A stretch of DNA of 64,000 nucleotides, taken from the NCBI RefSeq assembly GCF_023923205.1, contig NZ_CP099490.1, positions 1,798,001 to 1,862,000 of the forward strand, written 5' to 3'. The translations under genes and the position numbers were made by a program. The notes beneath the pieces were generated by a model. The model ran no database searches, was not told where the DNA came from, and worked only from the letters and a program-made list of their open reading frames with translations. Each line of letters opens with the position of its first letter. The first letter of the stretch is position 1. Origin of the DNA: Ornithinimicrobium cryptoxanthini. GTDB lineage: Bacteria > Actinomycetota > Actinomycetes > Actinomycetales > Dermatophilaceae. Positions 28,259 through 37,500 of this stretch are shown one piece after another.

Positions 28259-28926
28259 CCACCCCGCAGGGGGAGGCTCACGCTGGGGCGCAAAGTAGCG
28301 CGCAGCGTCCGGCGCTGCAGCTGCCGCACGGGTTGGGCGTGGCCGACCTCGACTTCGCCAAGCAGGGCGGGCTGCTCCCCGTCGTGGTCCAGCACCACCG
28401 CACCGGGCACGTGCTGATGCTGGGTTATCAGGATGCCGAGGCCCTGACCACGACCCTGCGGACCGGGCTGGGCACGTTCTTCAGCCGCAGCCGCCAGCGG
28501 CAGTGGGTCAAGGGCGCCACCAGCGGCAACTACCTGCGGGTGGTCTCGGTCGAGGTCGACTGTGACCGGGACACCGTGCTCCTGGTGTGCTACCCGGACG
28601 GGCCGACCTGCCACACGGGGGAGGAGACCTGCTTCACCGGCGGGGCCGGCTCGTTCCTGGCGGAGCTCGAGGAGATCGTGCTCGCGCGTGACCAGGAGCG
28701 ACCCGAGGGGTCCTACACGAGCTCGCTGCTGGAGGGCGGCGTGCGCCGGATCGCCCAGAAGGTGGGGGAGGAGGGCGTCGAGACGGCCCTGGCTGCCGTG
28801 GCCCAGGACGATCCCGACCTGATCGGCGAGTCGGCCGACCTGATCTATCACCTGCTGGTCCTGCTCCGCAGCCGCGGCCTCGCCCTCGCGGACGTCGAGG
28901 TCGAGCTGCGACGACGCCACGGCTGA
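28255..28926 (+). CDS. hisI: Bifunctional PRA-cyclohydrolase/PRA-pyrophosphohydrolase HisIE
   Basis: A 223-residue fusion of steps two and three of the pathway. The cyclohydrolase domain (about residues 25-125) has the metal and zinc cysteines in VEVDCDRD and [12 protein letters not shown]. The pyrophosphohydrolase domain (about 140-223) has [24 protein letters not shown]. In actinobacteria hisI and hisE are generally separate genes, so the fusion supports transfer of the operon. The first 20 residues are extra. It is the last gene; lgt follows on the same strand after a short gap. Confidence 0.95.
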   Translation: MTTPQGEAHAGAQSSAQRPALQLPHGLGVADLDFAKQGGLLPVVVQHHRTGHVLMLGYQDAEALTTTLRTGLGTFFSRSRQRQWVKGATSGNYLRVVSVEVDCDRDTVLLVCYPDGPTCHTGEETCFTGGAGSFLAELEEIVLARDQERPEGSYTSSLLEGGVRRIAQKVGEEGVETALAAVAQDDPDLIGESADLIYHLLVLLRSRGLALADVEVELRRRHG

Positions 28927-29022
28927 AGCCCACGCGGCGGTCCGAACCACCCCACAACGGGGAGCGAGCAGGGGGTCGTTTCTCGACGGGGCATGCGGTC
29001 CAGCATGATGGGCGGTGTGATC

Positions 29023-29991
29023 ATGTCGATCCCCAGCCCAGACATCAGCCAGTTCTCCATCGGCCCGCTGACCATCCACATCTATGCCCTGTGCCTGATG
29101 GCCGGCATGATCCTGGCCTGGGTGCTGGGGCGCTGGCGGTGGGTGAGGCGCGGCGGACTGGCCGAGACCTGGGAGTCGATCGCCTTCGTGGCGATCATCA
29201 GCGGCATCATCGGTGCCCGCATCTATCACGTCCTCACACACTGGGGGGACTACTTCGGGGCTGGCCGCGACCCGATCAGCGCGCTCTACATCTGGGAGGG
29301 CGGCATCGCGATCTTCGGCGCCCTCATCGGCGGCGGCCTCGGTGCGCTGTATGTCGCGTGGCGCAAGGGCGCCCGGCTCAGCGCCTTCGCCGACGCACTG
29401 GCTCCGGGTCTGATCTTCGCCCAGGCCACCGGCCGGCTCGGCAACTGGTTCAACCAGGAGCTCTTCGGTGGCCCCGACGACGGACCGCTGGGCCTGGAGA
29501 TCGATCCGGACCGGCGCCCTCCCGAGTTCCGGGACGTGGAGACCTTCCAGCCGACCTTCCTCTATGAGCTGACCTGGAACGCGCTCGGCGGGCTGCTGCT
29601 GCTCTGGCTGGACCGCAAGTTCACCCTGGGTTGGGGCAAGCTGTTTGCGCTCTACATGGTGGTCTACGGCTCGGGCCGATTCTGGATCGAGGGGATCCGG
29701 ACGGACTTCAGCTATCTGATCGGCCCGTTTCGCACCAACCAGTTCACGGCCCTGATCTTCATCGTCGTGGGGCTGCTGCTCTTCGCCGCGCTGCACAAGC
29801 TCCGGCCCGGACGTGAGCCCTGGGTCGAACGGGCCGGTGTGGGCGGGCCGGACGAGGTCACCCCCGCGGAGGAGAGGGCCGGCTCTGGCGAGGCTGCGAC
29901 AGACAGCGTCGTCGTGGACGAGGTGGCCAGCGACGCGCAGTCAGAGGACGTCGGCGCCGAGGCCGGGGGGCCCGACCCTCGGGAGACGTGA
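29023..29991 (+). CDS. lgt: Prolipoprotein diacylglyceryl transferase
   Basis: A roughly 322-residue, seven-helix membrane enzyme that transfers diacylglycerol to lipobox cysteines, needed for lipoproteins such as the cyclophilin here. The signature GRLGNWFNQELFG (about residue 145) and the IYHVLTHW, YIWEGGIAIFGALIGG and GRFWIEGIRTD segments are intact. The last 65 residues are an acidic tail. ATG 29023 gives the typical MSIPSPDI start with GGGCGG upstream; in-frame ATG 28993 is possible. Actinobacteria often have trp genes between his and lgt; none is here. Confidence 0.93.
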   Translation: MSIPSPDISQFSIGPLTIHIYALCLMAGMILAWVLGRWRWVRRGGLAETWESIAFVAIISGIIGARIYHVLTHWGDYFGAGRDPISALYIWEGGIAIFGALIGGGLGALYVAWRKGARLSAFADALAPGLIFAQATGRLGNWFNQELFGGPDDGPLGLEIDPDRRPPEFRDVETFQPTFLYELTWNALGGLLLLWLDRKFTLGWGKLFALYMVVYGSGRFWIEGIRTDFSYLIGPFRTNQFTALIFIVVGLLLFAALHKLRPGREPWVERAGVGGPDEVTPAEERAGSGEAATDSVVVDEVASDAQSEDVGAEAGGPDPRET

Positions 29992-30022
29992 CACTGGTGT
30001 GCCCCCGCGCACCAGTGTCACG
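29987..30022 (+). terminator. Terminator overlapping the lgt stop codon
   Basis: CGTGACACTGGTG (29987-29999) pairs perfectly with CACCAGTGTCACG (30010-30022) around a 10-nt C-rich loop. The left arm contains the lgt TGA. It is followed by about 100 bp of non-coding DNA before the convergent membrane-protein gene, and may work in both directions. Confidence 0.75.
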
Positions 30023-30122
30023 TGTGCACATCACCCCTGCTCAGGGCCACCTCGTCAGGGGCCACCGCATCAGGAACGACCGTGTCAGGGCTTCTCAAGA
30101 CCTCTGCTGACTCCCGCCCAGA

Positions 30123-30740
30123 TCACCGTGGGCTGAGCGGCACGGAGCGCAGGCCCAGGCGACGCAGCTCCAGTCCGGCCAGCGCGGCGACGGTCTCTGT
30201 GTCCCCTGCCCGCCACTGCTCGAGCGGGTCGGGGTGGACCCGGGCCAGCGTGGCAGGAGCCTGGGTCACCAGCGCCCGCAGTGCCAGGAGCTCGACGGTG
30301 CCCGGAGCCTCGCGCAGCCGGGCGATCGCCGTGGCGCGTCGCAGATAGGTGACCCGCAGCGCCAGATAGGCACCTGCCACGAGCAGGATCGGGGTGGCTG
30401 CCACCAGGATGGCGAGCAGCCAGGCGACCCGGTTGACGGCACTGTCGAGCGAGTCACCGGCCTGGACGAGCGATCCGCCCGCGTCCGCCGCGCCGGCGAA
30501 GGGCCCCGTCAACCGGTCGCCGACGAGCGGCACCTCGCTGATCCGGCCGGCCACCTCATCGAATCGTCCCTGCACCGTCGTGCCCGCCGCGCGCAGCGGG
30601 TCCGCAGGGGCGGCGAGGAGGCTGACCAGGCCGAAGGTCCAGCGGCCGATGAGCACCCAGGCGACCACCCAGCCCAGGACGAGCAGATCCCCCACGACCT
30701 GCCGGGAGCGTCGGACGGGAGTTTCGGCATACCACTGCAT
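30123..30740 (-). CDS. Conserved membrane protein of unknown function next to xerD
   Basis: A 205-residue protein with one N-terminal membrane segment (about 18-42), an extracellular region containing amphipathic helix, a second membrane segment (about 100-125, [26 protein letters not shown]), and a cytoplasmic C-terminus with LLALRAL and an Arg-rich end. I do not recognise a functional domain. The ATG at 30740 is only 12 bp from the divergent xerD ATG, so the two promoters must overlap. The longer frame antisense to xerD is a shadow. Confidence 0.75.
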   Translation of the reverse strand: MQWYAETPVRRSRQVVGDLLVLGWVVAWVLIGRWTFGLVSLLAAPADPLRAAGTTVQGRFDEVAGRISEVPLVGDRLTGPFAGAADAGGSLVQAGDSLDSAVNRVAWLLAILVAATPILLVAGAYLALRVTYLRRATAIARLREAPGTVELLALRALVTQAPATLARVHPDPLEQWRAGDTETVAALAGLELRRLGLRSVPLSPR

Positions 30741-30752
30741 GACAATGAATGT

Positions 30753-31754
30753 ATGCCGACGCCCGCCCTCGCACCCCGCGACCCGCTGAGCCGGGCCGCC
30801 CGTGGGTGGCTCGACCACCTCAGGGTCGAGCGCGGCTCGTCGGAGCACACCCTGAAGGCCTATCAGCGTGATCTGAACCGTTATCTGGGTTTCCTCCGGG
30901 CCCGGGAGGTGGCCTCGCCGGTCGAGGTCTCCGAGGGCATGGTCTCCGACTTCCTGGCCCACCTGCGCACCGGCGACGAGGATTGCCCGCCGCTGGCCGC
31001 GTCGTCGGCCGCCCGGGCTCTGGTGGTGGTCCGCGGGTTCCACCGCTTCCTCGCGGCCGAGGGAGAGTCCGCCGACGACCCGGCACAGGTGGTGGCTCCG
31101 CCGACCCCGGCCAGACGACTGCCCAAGGCGATCAGCATCGAGGAGGTAGAGCGGCTGCTGGAGGCCGCCAGCGTCGGCAATACCCCGGCGAGCCTGCGCG
31201 ACCGTGCGCTGCTGGAGGTGCTCTATGGCTCTGGGGCCAGGGTGAGCGAGGCGATCGGGCTGGACATCGACGACATCGACCTGGGGCCGCGCGGCGGTGC
31301 CGGTGGGGCGCAGGGCCCAGGGGAGCAGGGCGACACGGCGCCCGGTGCCGTGGTGCGACTGTTCGGCAAGGGCAGCAAGGAGCGGATCGTGCCGCTGGGG
31401 CGCTATGCGGCCGATGCCCTGGACGCCTGGCTGGTGCGCGGCAGGCCAGCGTTCGCGACCAAGGGCAGGGGCACCCCGGCGGTCTTCCTCAACCAGCGCG
31501 GCGGGCGACTGTCCCGGCAGAGCGCGTGGTCCGTCATACAACGTGCCGCGGAGGCGGCAGACCTGTCCGGGCACCTGAGCCCGCACACCCTGCGACACTC
31601 CTTTGCCACCCACCTGCTGGACGGTGGGGCCGACGTCCGGGTGGTGCAGGAGCTGCTGGGCCACGCCTCCGTGACGACGACCCAGATCTACACGCTGGTC
31701 ACCGTGCGTCACCTGCGTGAGGTCTATGCCCAGTCCCACCCCCGGGCCCGGTGA
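30753..31754 (+). CDS. xerD: Tyrosine recombinase XerD
   Basis: A 333-residue site-specific recombinase resolving chromosome dimers at dif with XerC. The catalytic set is complete: Arg in [13 protein letters not shown], Lys in [31 protein letters not shown] with the nucleophile Tyr. The N-terminal SAM-like core-binding domain begins at about residue 15. A Gly-rich insertion of about 20 residues (near 180-200) precedes the catalytic Lys strand. The start at ATG 30753 gives normal length. Leaderless translation is likely, given the 12-bp divergent spacing. Confidence 0.93.
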   Translation: MPTPALAPRDPLSRAARGWLDHLRVERGSSEHTLKAYQRDLNRYLGFLRAREVASPVEVSEGMVSDFLAHLRTGDEDCPPLAASSAARALVVVRGFHRFLAAEGESADDPAQVVAPPTPARRLPKAISIEEVERLLEAASVGNTPASLRDRALLEVLYGSGARVSEAIGLDIDDIDLGPRGGAGGAQGPGEQGDTAPGAVVRLFGKGSKERIVPLGRYAADALDAWLVRGRPAFATKGRGTPAVFLNQRGGRLSRQSAWSVIQRAAEAADLSGHLSPHTLRHSFATHLLDGGADVRVVQELLGHASVTTTQIYTLVTVRHLREVYAQSHPRAR

Positions 31755-31846
31755 GGCTGACCGGAGCACCACCATTGGTCCCCGGGGCCGTCTGCAGTTA
31801 AGGTCGGAGCGATCGGCGAGACGCCGAACACGGACCGGAGGGCGGA

Positions 31847-32779
31847 GTGAGTGTGACATCCGAGGCGACGAGGCAGGACGCAGCGAGCAACAAGACCTCG
31901 CACGACCGGCTGCCCGGCACCGAGACCGCAGGCAGCGGACAGGTCGGTCCGACCGGTCGGGTGATGCCCGAGTTCCCCACCCCACCGCCGCTGGATCGGC
32001 ACGGTCCGGCCCGGATCATCGCGATGTGCAACCAGAAGGGTGGCGTGGGCAAGACCACGACCACCATCAACCTGGGTGCCGCCCTGGCGGAGGCCGGCCG
32101 CCGCGTGCTGCTGGTCGACTTCGACCCGCAGGGCGCCCTGTCCGTGGGCCTCGGCATCCCGACCCACCAGCTCGACACCACGATCTACAACCTGCTGGTC
32201 GAGCGCGGCCATGACGTCCACGACGTGATCCAGCAGACCCGCGTGGAGAACCTGGACGTCGTCCCCGCCAACATCGACCTGTCCGCGGCCGAGGTCCAGC
32301 TCGTCGGGGAGGTGGCCCGCGAGCAGGTCCTGGCCCGCGTGCTGCGCCCCGTGCTGGACGAGTATGACGTCGTCCTGATCGACTGCCAGCCCTCCCTCGG
32401 GCTGCTCACCGTCAACGCGCTCACCGCGGCTCACGGTGTGATCATCCCGCTGGAGTGCGAGTTCTTCGCGATGCGCGGCGTGGCCCTGCTGATCGAGACC
32501 ATCGACAAGATCACCGACCGGCTCAACCCGGCGCTGACTCTCGACGGCATCCTCGCGACGATGTATGACGGGCGCACCCTGCACTCCAAGGAGGTCGTGC
32601 GCTCCGTGGTCGACCACTTCCAGGACAAGGTCTTCCACACCGTCATCAGCCGGACCATCAAGTTCCCCGACGCCACCCTCGCGGCGGAGCCGATCACGTC
32701 CTACGCGAGCACCCACAGCGGCGCTGAGGCCTACCGGCAGCTGGCCCGCGAGCTCGTCTCGCGCGGCGGCGCGCCCTGA
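31847..32779 (+). CDS. ParA/Soj-family ATPase linked to scpAB
   Basis: A 310-residue Walker-type ATPase. The deviant Walker A is NQKGGVGKTTTTINLGA (about residue 63), with LLVDFDPQGALS and VLIDCQPSLGLLTVNAL as the A' and B motifs. The first 55 residues are hydrophilic and variable. This ParA paralogue, fixed next to scpA-scpB in actinobacteria (Rv1708-like), is distinct from the origin-proximal ParA and lacks a ParB partner here; a role in chromosome organisation with condensin is inferred. Confidence 0.9.
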   Translation: MSVTSEATRQDAASNKTSHDRLPGTETAGSGQVGPTGRVMPEFPTPPPLDRHGPARIIAMCNQKGGVGKTTTTINLGAALAEAGRRVLLVDFDPQGALSVGLGIPTHQLDTTIYNLLVERGHDVHDVIQQTRVENLDVVPANIDLSAAEVQLVGEVAREQVLARVLRPVLDEYDVVLIDCQPSLGLLTVNALTAAHGVIIPLECEFFAMRGVALLIETIDKITDRLNPALTLDGILATMYDGRTLHSKEVVRSVVDHFQDKVFHTVISRTIKFPDATLAAEPITSYASTHSGAEAYRQLARELVSRGGAP

Positions 32780-32781
32780 CC

Positions 32782-33729
32782 TTGCAGGTCGCCCACGTGG
32801 AGCCCGCGGCGGAGGCAGTCGCCGACCCGGCCACCGACCCGAAGTTCGATCCGGGCACACCCGAACCCGTCCTCCACCCGGAACAGGCCGTCCCCGGTGG
32901 TGTGCTCACCCGCCGTGGTCCCGTGCCGTTCCAGGTGCACCTCGACGTCTTCCAGGGTCCGTTCGAGCTGCTCCTCGGCCTGATCGCCAAGCACAAGCTG
33001 GATGTCACCGAGATCGCCCTGGCCACCATCACCGACGAGTTCGTGGCGCACCTGCGGGCCGCGCAGAGCACCAGCGAGGAGTGGGACCTGTCCCAGGCCT
33101 CGGAGTTCGTGCTGATCGCGGCGACCCTGCTGGACCTGAAGGCCTCCCGGTTGCTGCCGAACCGTCGGGAGGAGGACGAGGAGGACCTCGAGCTGATCGA
33201 GGCCCGAGACCTGCTCTTTGCCCGGCTGCTGCAGTATCGCGCGTTTAAAGACGTCGCGGCCGCCTTCTCGAGCAGGATGGCCACGGTCGGTCGGATCTTC
33301 CCGCGCGACGTGGCGCTGGAGGATGAGTTCACCTCGCTCCTGCCCGAGCTGATCATGAACATCACGCCCGATCAGCTGGCCATGATCGCGGCCCGGGCGA
33401 TGATCCCCAAGCCCCCGCCGACCGTCGGCCTCACCCACCTGCACGCGCCCCAGGTCTCGGTGCGGGAACAGGCTGCGATCGTCGTGGAGCGGCTCCGCTC
33501 GCGGGGCACGGTCAGCTTCCGGGACCTGGTCTCGGACGCGGACACGACGCTGGTCATCGTGGCCCGCTTCCTGGCGCTGCTCGAACTGTTCCGCGAGTCG
33601 GTGATCGGCCTGGAGCAGGAGGACGCGCTCGGCGAGCTGACGGTCCGCTGGACCGGGTCGGCCACGGGCGGGGTCGACGTCAGTGACGAGTTCGACGAGG
33701 ACGACGTGCAGGAGGTCGATGATGACTGA
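32782..33729 (+). CDS. scpA: Segregation and condensation protein A
   Basis: A roughly 315-residue kleisin linking the SMC heads. The SMC-binding N-terminal domain is clear (FQVHLDVFQGPFELLLGLIAKHKLDVTEIAL), with EFVLIAATLLDLKASRLLP and the C-terminal winged-helix segment (VSFRDLV...VIVARFLALLELFRE). Both ends are acidic. The TTG at 32782 directly follows the parA stop; GTG 32797 is an equally plausible start, since neither has a good ribosome binding site. It ends with an acidic tail overlapping the AGGAGG of scpB. Confidence 0.92.
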   Translation: MQVAHVEPAAEAVADPATDPKFDPGTPEPVLHPEQAVPGGVLTRRGPVPFQVHLDVFQGPFELLLGLIAKHKLDVTEIALATITDEFVAHLRAAQSTSEEWDLSQASEFVLIAATLLDLKASRLLPNRREEDEEDLELIEARDLLFARLLQYRAFKDVAAAFSSRMATVGRIFPRDVALEDEFTSLLPELIMNITPDQLAMIAARAMIPKPPPTVGLTHLHAPQVSVREQAAIVVERLRSRGTVSFRDLVSDADTTLVIVARFLALLELFRESVIGLEQEDALGELTVRWTGSATGGVDVSDEFDEDDVQEVDDD

Positions 33730-34369
33730 GCCCGAGATCGAGAACCAGTCCGAGGTCGAGAGCGAGCCTGAGGACGGGGCCGTAGAGCAGGTCGCCTTTG
33801 ACATCAACGACTTCCCCGGTGGCGCACGATCTGCGCTCGAGGCCGTCCTGATGGTCATCGATGAGCCCGCGGACGAGGCTGTCCTCGCCTCGGCCCTGGA
33901 ACTGCCGCTGGAGGACGTCACCGCCATCCTGGAAGACCTCGCGGCCGACTATGCCGAGAGCGACCGCGGCTTCATGCTGCGCAAGCTGGGCGGGCGCTGG
34001 CGGATCTATACCAAGCCTGCCTATGCCCCTGTCGTGGAGAAGTTCCTGATGGGCGGGCAGCAGGCGCGGCTCACGCAGGCCTCCCTGGAGACCCTGGCCG
34101 TCGTCGCCTATCGTCAGCCGATCTCCCGTGCGCGCGTCAGTGCTGTGCGCGGCGTCAACGTGGACGGTGTCGTCCGGACGCTGATCTCACGCGGCCTCAT
34201 CCAGGAGGTCGTCATCGACGGTGAGCCCGGAGCGGCTGCGCTCTATGGCACCACCGACCTGTTCCTGCAGCGGATGGGCCTGGACAGCCTGGACGATCTG
34301 CCAGCGTTGGCGCCCTATCTGCCGTCCGCTGATGTCATCGAAGAACTCGCCTCGGAAGGACACGCATGA
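33722..34369 (+). CDS. scpB: Segregation and condensation protein B
   Basis: A 215-residue ScpB with two winged-helix domains (SALEAVLMVIDEPADEAVLASAL and TQASLETLAVVAYRQPISRARVSAVRGVNVDGVVRTL), forming the SMC-ScpAB complex. ATG 33722 sits 7 nt after AGGAGG (33709-33714) and is preferred to ATG 33719. The start lies inside the end of scpA, indicating coupled translation. The stop overlaps the ATG of the pseudouridine synthase gene. Confidence 0.94.
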   Translation: MTEPEIENQSEVESEPEDGAVEQVAFDINDFPGGARSALEAVLMVIDEPADEAVLASALELPLEDVTAILEDLAADYAESDRGFMLRKLGGRWRIYTKPAYAPVVEKFLMGGQQARLTQASLETLAVVAYRQPISRARVSAVRGVNVDGVVRTLISRGLIQEVVIDGEPGAAALYGTTDLFLQRMGLDSLDDLPALAPYLPSADVIEELASEGHA

Positions 34370-35358
34370 ACCCGCCCCAGCAACGAGGTGGCTCCAGTGG
34401 GGGCCGTTCAGGTGGCTCCAGCGGGGGTCGCTCAGGTGGTTCCAGTGGGGGTCGCTCGGGTGGCTCCGGCGGTGGCCGCGGTGCGCCAGGTGGCGGCGGC
34501 AAGCGCCGGCACAATCCGCGTGGTCGCCCCGGCCGTCCGGTCGGACCGGACGCCGGCCCGCCCCGCAAGGTCAAGCCCAAGCGCCAGGCTGGGCCGCCGC
34601 CGGTGGACGACTCCGGTGCCGATGTCCACCAGCCCGACGGTGTCCGGCTGCAGAAGCTGCTGGCCGCTGCGGGCATCGGCAGCCGCCGCGCGTGCGAGCT
34701 GCTGATCACGCAGGGACGGGTGGAGGTGGACGGACACATCGTCACCGAGCTCGGCGTCCGCGTCGACCCGGTCGGCCAGACCATCCACGTGGACGGCACC
34801 CGCGTCGTGCTCGACGAGAGCCGGCTCTATCTGGCGTTCAACAAGCCGCTGGGAGTGGTCTCGACGATGAACGACGACCTCGGCCGTCCCTCCATCGCCG
34901 ACTACCTGCCGCCCCGCAACGAGCGCCTCTTCCACGTCGGCCGTCTGGACGCCGACACCGAAGGACTCCTGCTGCTCACCAACGACGGTGAGCTGGCGCA
35001 CCGGCTGCAGCACCCGTCATACGAGGTGCCCAAGACCTATATCGCCCGGGTGCCGGGTCCGATCCCGCGCGACCTCGGCAAGACCCTCCGGGCCGGTGTG
35101 GAGCTCGAGGAGGGCCGCGTCGCCGTCGACTCCTTCAAACTGATCGACTCCGCGCCGGGCAAGGCGATCGTCGAGCTGATCCTTCACGAGGGCAAAAAGC
35201 ACGTGGTGCGCCGCCTGCTCGCCGAGGTGGGGCACCCCGTGGAGGCGCTCTCCCGGGTCCAGGTCGGCCCGATCCTGCTCGGTCAGCTGCGCTCGGGCAG
35301 GACCCGTGCGCTCACCGCGGAGGAGGTCGGGGGCCTCTATCGGGCTGCCGGACTCTAG
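34366..35358 (+). CDS. RsuA/RluB-family rRNA pseudouridine synthase
   Basis: A 330-residue enzyme. Residues 1-80 are a disordered Gly/Ser/Arg arm built of GGSSGGRS repeats and then basic residues, likely to bind RNA. The S4 domain follows ([22 protein letters not shown], about 93-115). The catalytic domain has the aspartate in [20 protein letters not shown], followed by KTYIARV and [10 protein letters not shown]. RluB modifies 23S rRNA near position 2605 in E. coli; the exact target here is inferred. Conserved next to scpB and cmk. Confidence 0.92.
   Translation: MNPPQQRGGSSGGRSGGSSGGRSGGSSGGRSGGSGGGRGAPGGGGKRRHNPRGRPGRPVGPDAGPPRKVKPKRQAGPPPVDDSGADVHQPDGVRLQKLLAAAGIGSRRACELLITQGRVEVDGHIVTELGVRVDPVGQTIHVDGTRVVLDESRLYLAFNKPLGVVSTMNDDLGRPSIADYLPPRNERLFHVGRLDADTEGLLLLTNDGELAHRLQHPSYEVPKTYIARVPGPIPRDLGKTLRAGVELEEGRVAVDSFKLIDSAPGKAIVELILHEGKKHVVRRLLAEVGHPVEALSRVQVGPILLGQLRSGRTRALTAEEVGGLYRAAGL
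34387..34479 (+). repeat. 24-bp tandem repeat in the pseudouridine synthase gene
   Basis: Units at 34387-34410, 34411-34434 and 34435-34458, plus a partial fourth to 34479, encode repeated G-G-S-S-G-G-R-S. Differences are mostly at third positions. The copy number probably varies between strains. Confidence 0.88.
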
Positions 35359-35423
35359 GACCGGGCACAGCCGTGGCCACCCGGGCGGACGATCAGCTCC
35401 GCCCGGGCCGTTAGGCTGGTCCG

Positions 35424-36155
35424 GTGCCCGACAACCCCATCACCATCGCCATCGACGGGCCCAGTGGATCTGGCAAGTCCAGCGTCTCCAAGGAGGTCGC
35501 CCGTCGCCTGGGCCTGGCCTACCTCGACACCGGCGCGATGTATCGCGCCCTGACCTGGTGGTGCCTGGACCGGGGCATCGACCTGACCGACGCCGAAGCA
35601 GTGTCCTGGGCCGCGCAGGGCTTCCCGTTGCAGATCAGCACCGACCCCGACCGGCCCACGGTGCAGGTGGACGGGCGGGACATCAGCGCCGACATCCGCA
35701 CCACGGACATCTCGGAGCAGGTCTTCCACGTCGCCACGAACCTTGGAGTCCGTGCGAGCCTGCGCGACCAGCAGCGGCAGGTTATCGCGCACGCCCGTCG
35801 CGACGGCGCCGGGATCGTGGTGGAGGGCCGGGACATCACGACGGTGATCGCCCCCGACGCCGAGCACCGCGTGCTGCTCACGGCCTCGGAGCAGGCACGA
35901 CTCGCCCGCCGGGCCAGGGAGCTCTTCGAGACCGACGACGCCGGCGCGATCGAGGCCACCCGCGCCCAGGTCGTGGGCCGCGACGCCGCAGACTCCACCG
36001 TCTCGGCCTTCTTCGAGCCCGCGCCGGGAGTGGTGGGAATCGACACCTCCGAGCTGACGTTCGCACAGTCAGTGGCAGCCGTGCTCGACACCGTCGCGGC
36101 GGGCGCGGCCCCCTACACCCCTGTCCACACCCCAGACACCGGAGGCAACCGATGA
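35424..36155 (+). CDS. cmk: Cytidylate kinase
   Basis: A 243-residue P-loop kinase phosphorylating CMP and dCMP. The P-loop is [10 protein letters not shown] near residue 11, [12 protein letters not shown] follows, [21 protein letters not shown] is the CMP-binding/LID region, and ARRARELF is the basic lid. The GTG at 35424 has TAGGCT ending 6 nt upstream, so the message is probably leaderless. The TGA overlaps the ATG of the rhodanese gene. Confidence 0.95.
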   Translation: MPDNPITIAIDGPSGSGKSSVSKEVARRLGLAYLDTGAMYRALTWWCLDRGIDLTDAEAVSWAAQGFPLQISTDPDRPTVQVDGRDISADIRTTDISEQVFHVATNLGVRASLRDQQRQVIAHARRDGAGIVVEGRDITTVIAPDAEHRVLLTASEQARLARRARELFETDDAGAIEATRAQVVGRDAADSTVSAFFEPAPGVVGIDTSELTFAQSVAAVLDTVAAGAAPYTPVHTPDTGGNR

Positions 36156-37021
36156 GCACCCAGACGGACTCGCAGACCAAGCTGGCGGCATACGCCCACC
36201 CTGAGCGGCTGGTGAGCACCAAGTGGCTTGCCGAGCACCTCGGTGACGACAACCTGGTCGTGCTCGAGTCCAACGAGGACGTCCTGCTCTATGACACGGG
36301 CCATATCCCCGGCGCACGCAAGCTGGACTGGCACCTGGATCTGAACGACCAGCTCTCGCGCGACTACGTCGACGGTGAGCGCTTCGCCCAGGTGATGGGG
36401 GAGCGAGGCATCGGACGCGAGACGACCGTGGTGATCTATGGGGACAAGAGCAACTGGTGGGCGACCTACGCCCTGTGGGTGATGACGCTGTTCGGGCACG
36501 AGGACGTCCGCATCCTCGACGGCGGCCGCGCCAAGTGGCTCGCGGAGGGGCGTGAGATGACCACCGAGATCCCCGACGTGGACCCCGCCGACTACCCCGT
36601 CATCGAGCGCGACGACTCGGTGATCCGTGCCTTCAAGCAGGACGTGGTCGAGCACCTGGGCCAGCCGATGGTGGACGTGCGCTCGCCCGGTGAGTTCTCC
36701 GGTGAGCTGCTCTCGATGCCCGACTACCCCCAGGAGGGTGCCATGCGCGGCGGGCACATCCCGGGTGCGAAGTCGGTGCCGTGGGGCAGGGCGGCCAACG
36801 AGGACGGCACCTTCAAGACCCGCGCGGAGCTGGAGGAGCTCTATCAGCAGGAGCAGGGACTGGCGCCGTCCGACGACGTGGTGGCCTACTGCCGCATCGG
36901 AGAGCGCTCCAGCCACACCTGGTTCGTCCTGACCCACCTGCTCGGCTTCGAGAAGGTGCGCAACTATGACGGGTCCTGGACCGAGTGGGGCAACTCCGTC
37001 GGCGTCCCCGTGGAGCGCTGA
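36152..37021 (+). CDS. Two-domain thiosulfate/mercaptopyruvate sulfurtransferase (SseA type)
   Basis: A 289-residue tandem rhodanese. The first domain (about 25-140) lacks the catalytic cysteine ([11 protein letters not shown] instead), as usual. The second (about 165-285) has the active-site loop [13 protein letters not shown]. It likely mobilises sulfane sulfur from thiosulfate or 3-mercaptopyruvate. The stop overlaps the ATG of the SufE-like gene; the same pairing exists in mycobacteria (sseA with a SufE-like gene), suggesting that sulfur is passed to the neighbour. ATG 36152 is preceded by GGAGGC. Confidence 0.9.
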   Translation: MSTQTDSQTKLAAYAHPERLVSTKWLAEHLGDDNLVVLESNEDVLLYDTGHIPGARKLDWHLDLNDQLSRDYVDGERFAQVMGERGIGRETTVVIYGDKSNWWATYALWVMTLFGHEDVRILDGGRAKWLAEGREMTTEIPDVDPADYPVIERDDSVIRAFKQDVVEHLGQPMVDVRSPGEFSGELLSMPDYPQEGAMRGGHIPGAKSVPWGRAANEDGTFKTRAELEELYQQEQGLAPSDDVVAYCRIGERSSHTWFVLTHLLGFEKVRNYDGSWTEWGNSVGVPVER

Positions 37022-37500
37022 TGGCGCAGTTCGCAGCATCGGACCGCACCGACGACCTGCCCGAGGCCATGGCCGAGCTGGCGGGGGAGTTCCACGCGCT
37101 TGCCGAGCGGGACCGCCTCCAGCTCCTGCTAGAGCTGGCCAACGACCTGCCGGACCTGCCGGAGCGGTATGCCGGCCGGCTGGACGAGATGGAGAAGGTC
37201 GACGAGTGCCAGTCGCCGGTCTTCCTCGCGGTCGAGGTCGATCCGGAGGGGGAACGGGCGGTGCACCTGCACCTGTCCGCCCCGCCTGAGGCACCGACCA
37301 CGCGCGGCTTCGCCGGCATCCTGCACGAGAGCCTCGACGGCCTGCCCGCCGAGGAGGTCCTTGCGGTGCCCGACGAGGCACCCTTCCGCTTCGGCCTCGC
37401 CGAGGCCGTGTCCCCGCTGCGGATGCGTGGGATGGTGGGCATGCTGGGCCGGATCAAGCGCCAGGTGCGCGCTCACATCAGCATCGACGAGAGGCAGTGA
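37021..37500 (+). CDS. SufE-family sulfur acceptor
   Basis: A 159-residue SufE-fold protein. The sulfur-accepting cysteine lies in [15 protein letters not shown] (about residue 62), in the usual ECQ/S context. SufE proteins take persulfide from a cysteine desulfurase or sulfurtransferase for Fe-S assembly. Here it is coupled to the rhodanese by a one-base overlap, and ends in a GTGA overlap with der. The direct donor is inferred. Confidence 0.88.
   Translation: MAQFAASDRTDDLPEAMAELAGEFHALAERDRLQLLLELANDLPDLPERYAGRLDEMEKVDECQSPVFLAVEVDPEGERAVHLHLSAPPEAPTTRGFAGILHESLDGLPAEEVLAVPDEAPFRFGLAEAVSPLRMRGMVGMLGRIKRQVRAHISIDERQ

Noticed and set aside
27685..29796. 703-residue minus-strand frame opposite hisF, hisIE and lgt
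   Set aside because: Same reasoning: it crosses three real genes and shows no domain.
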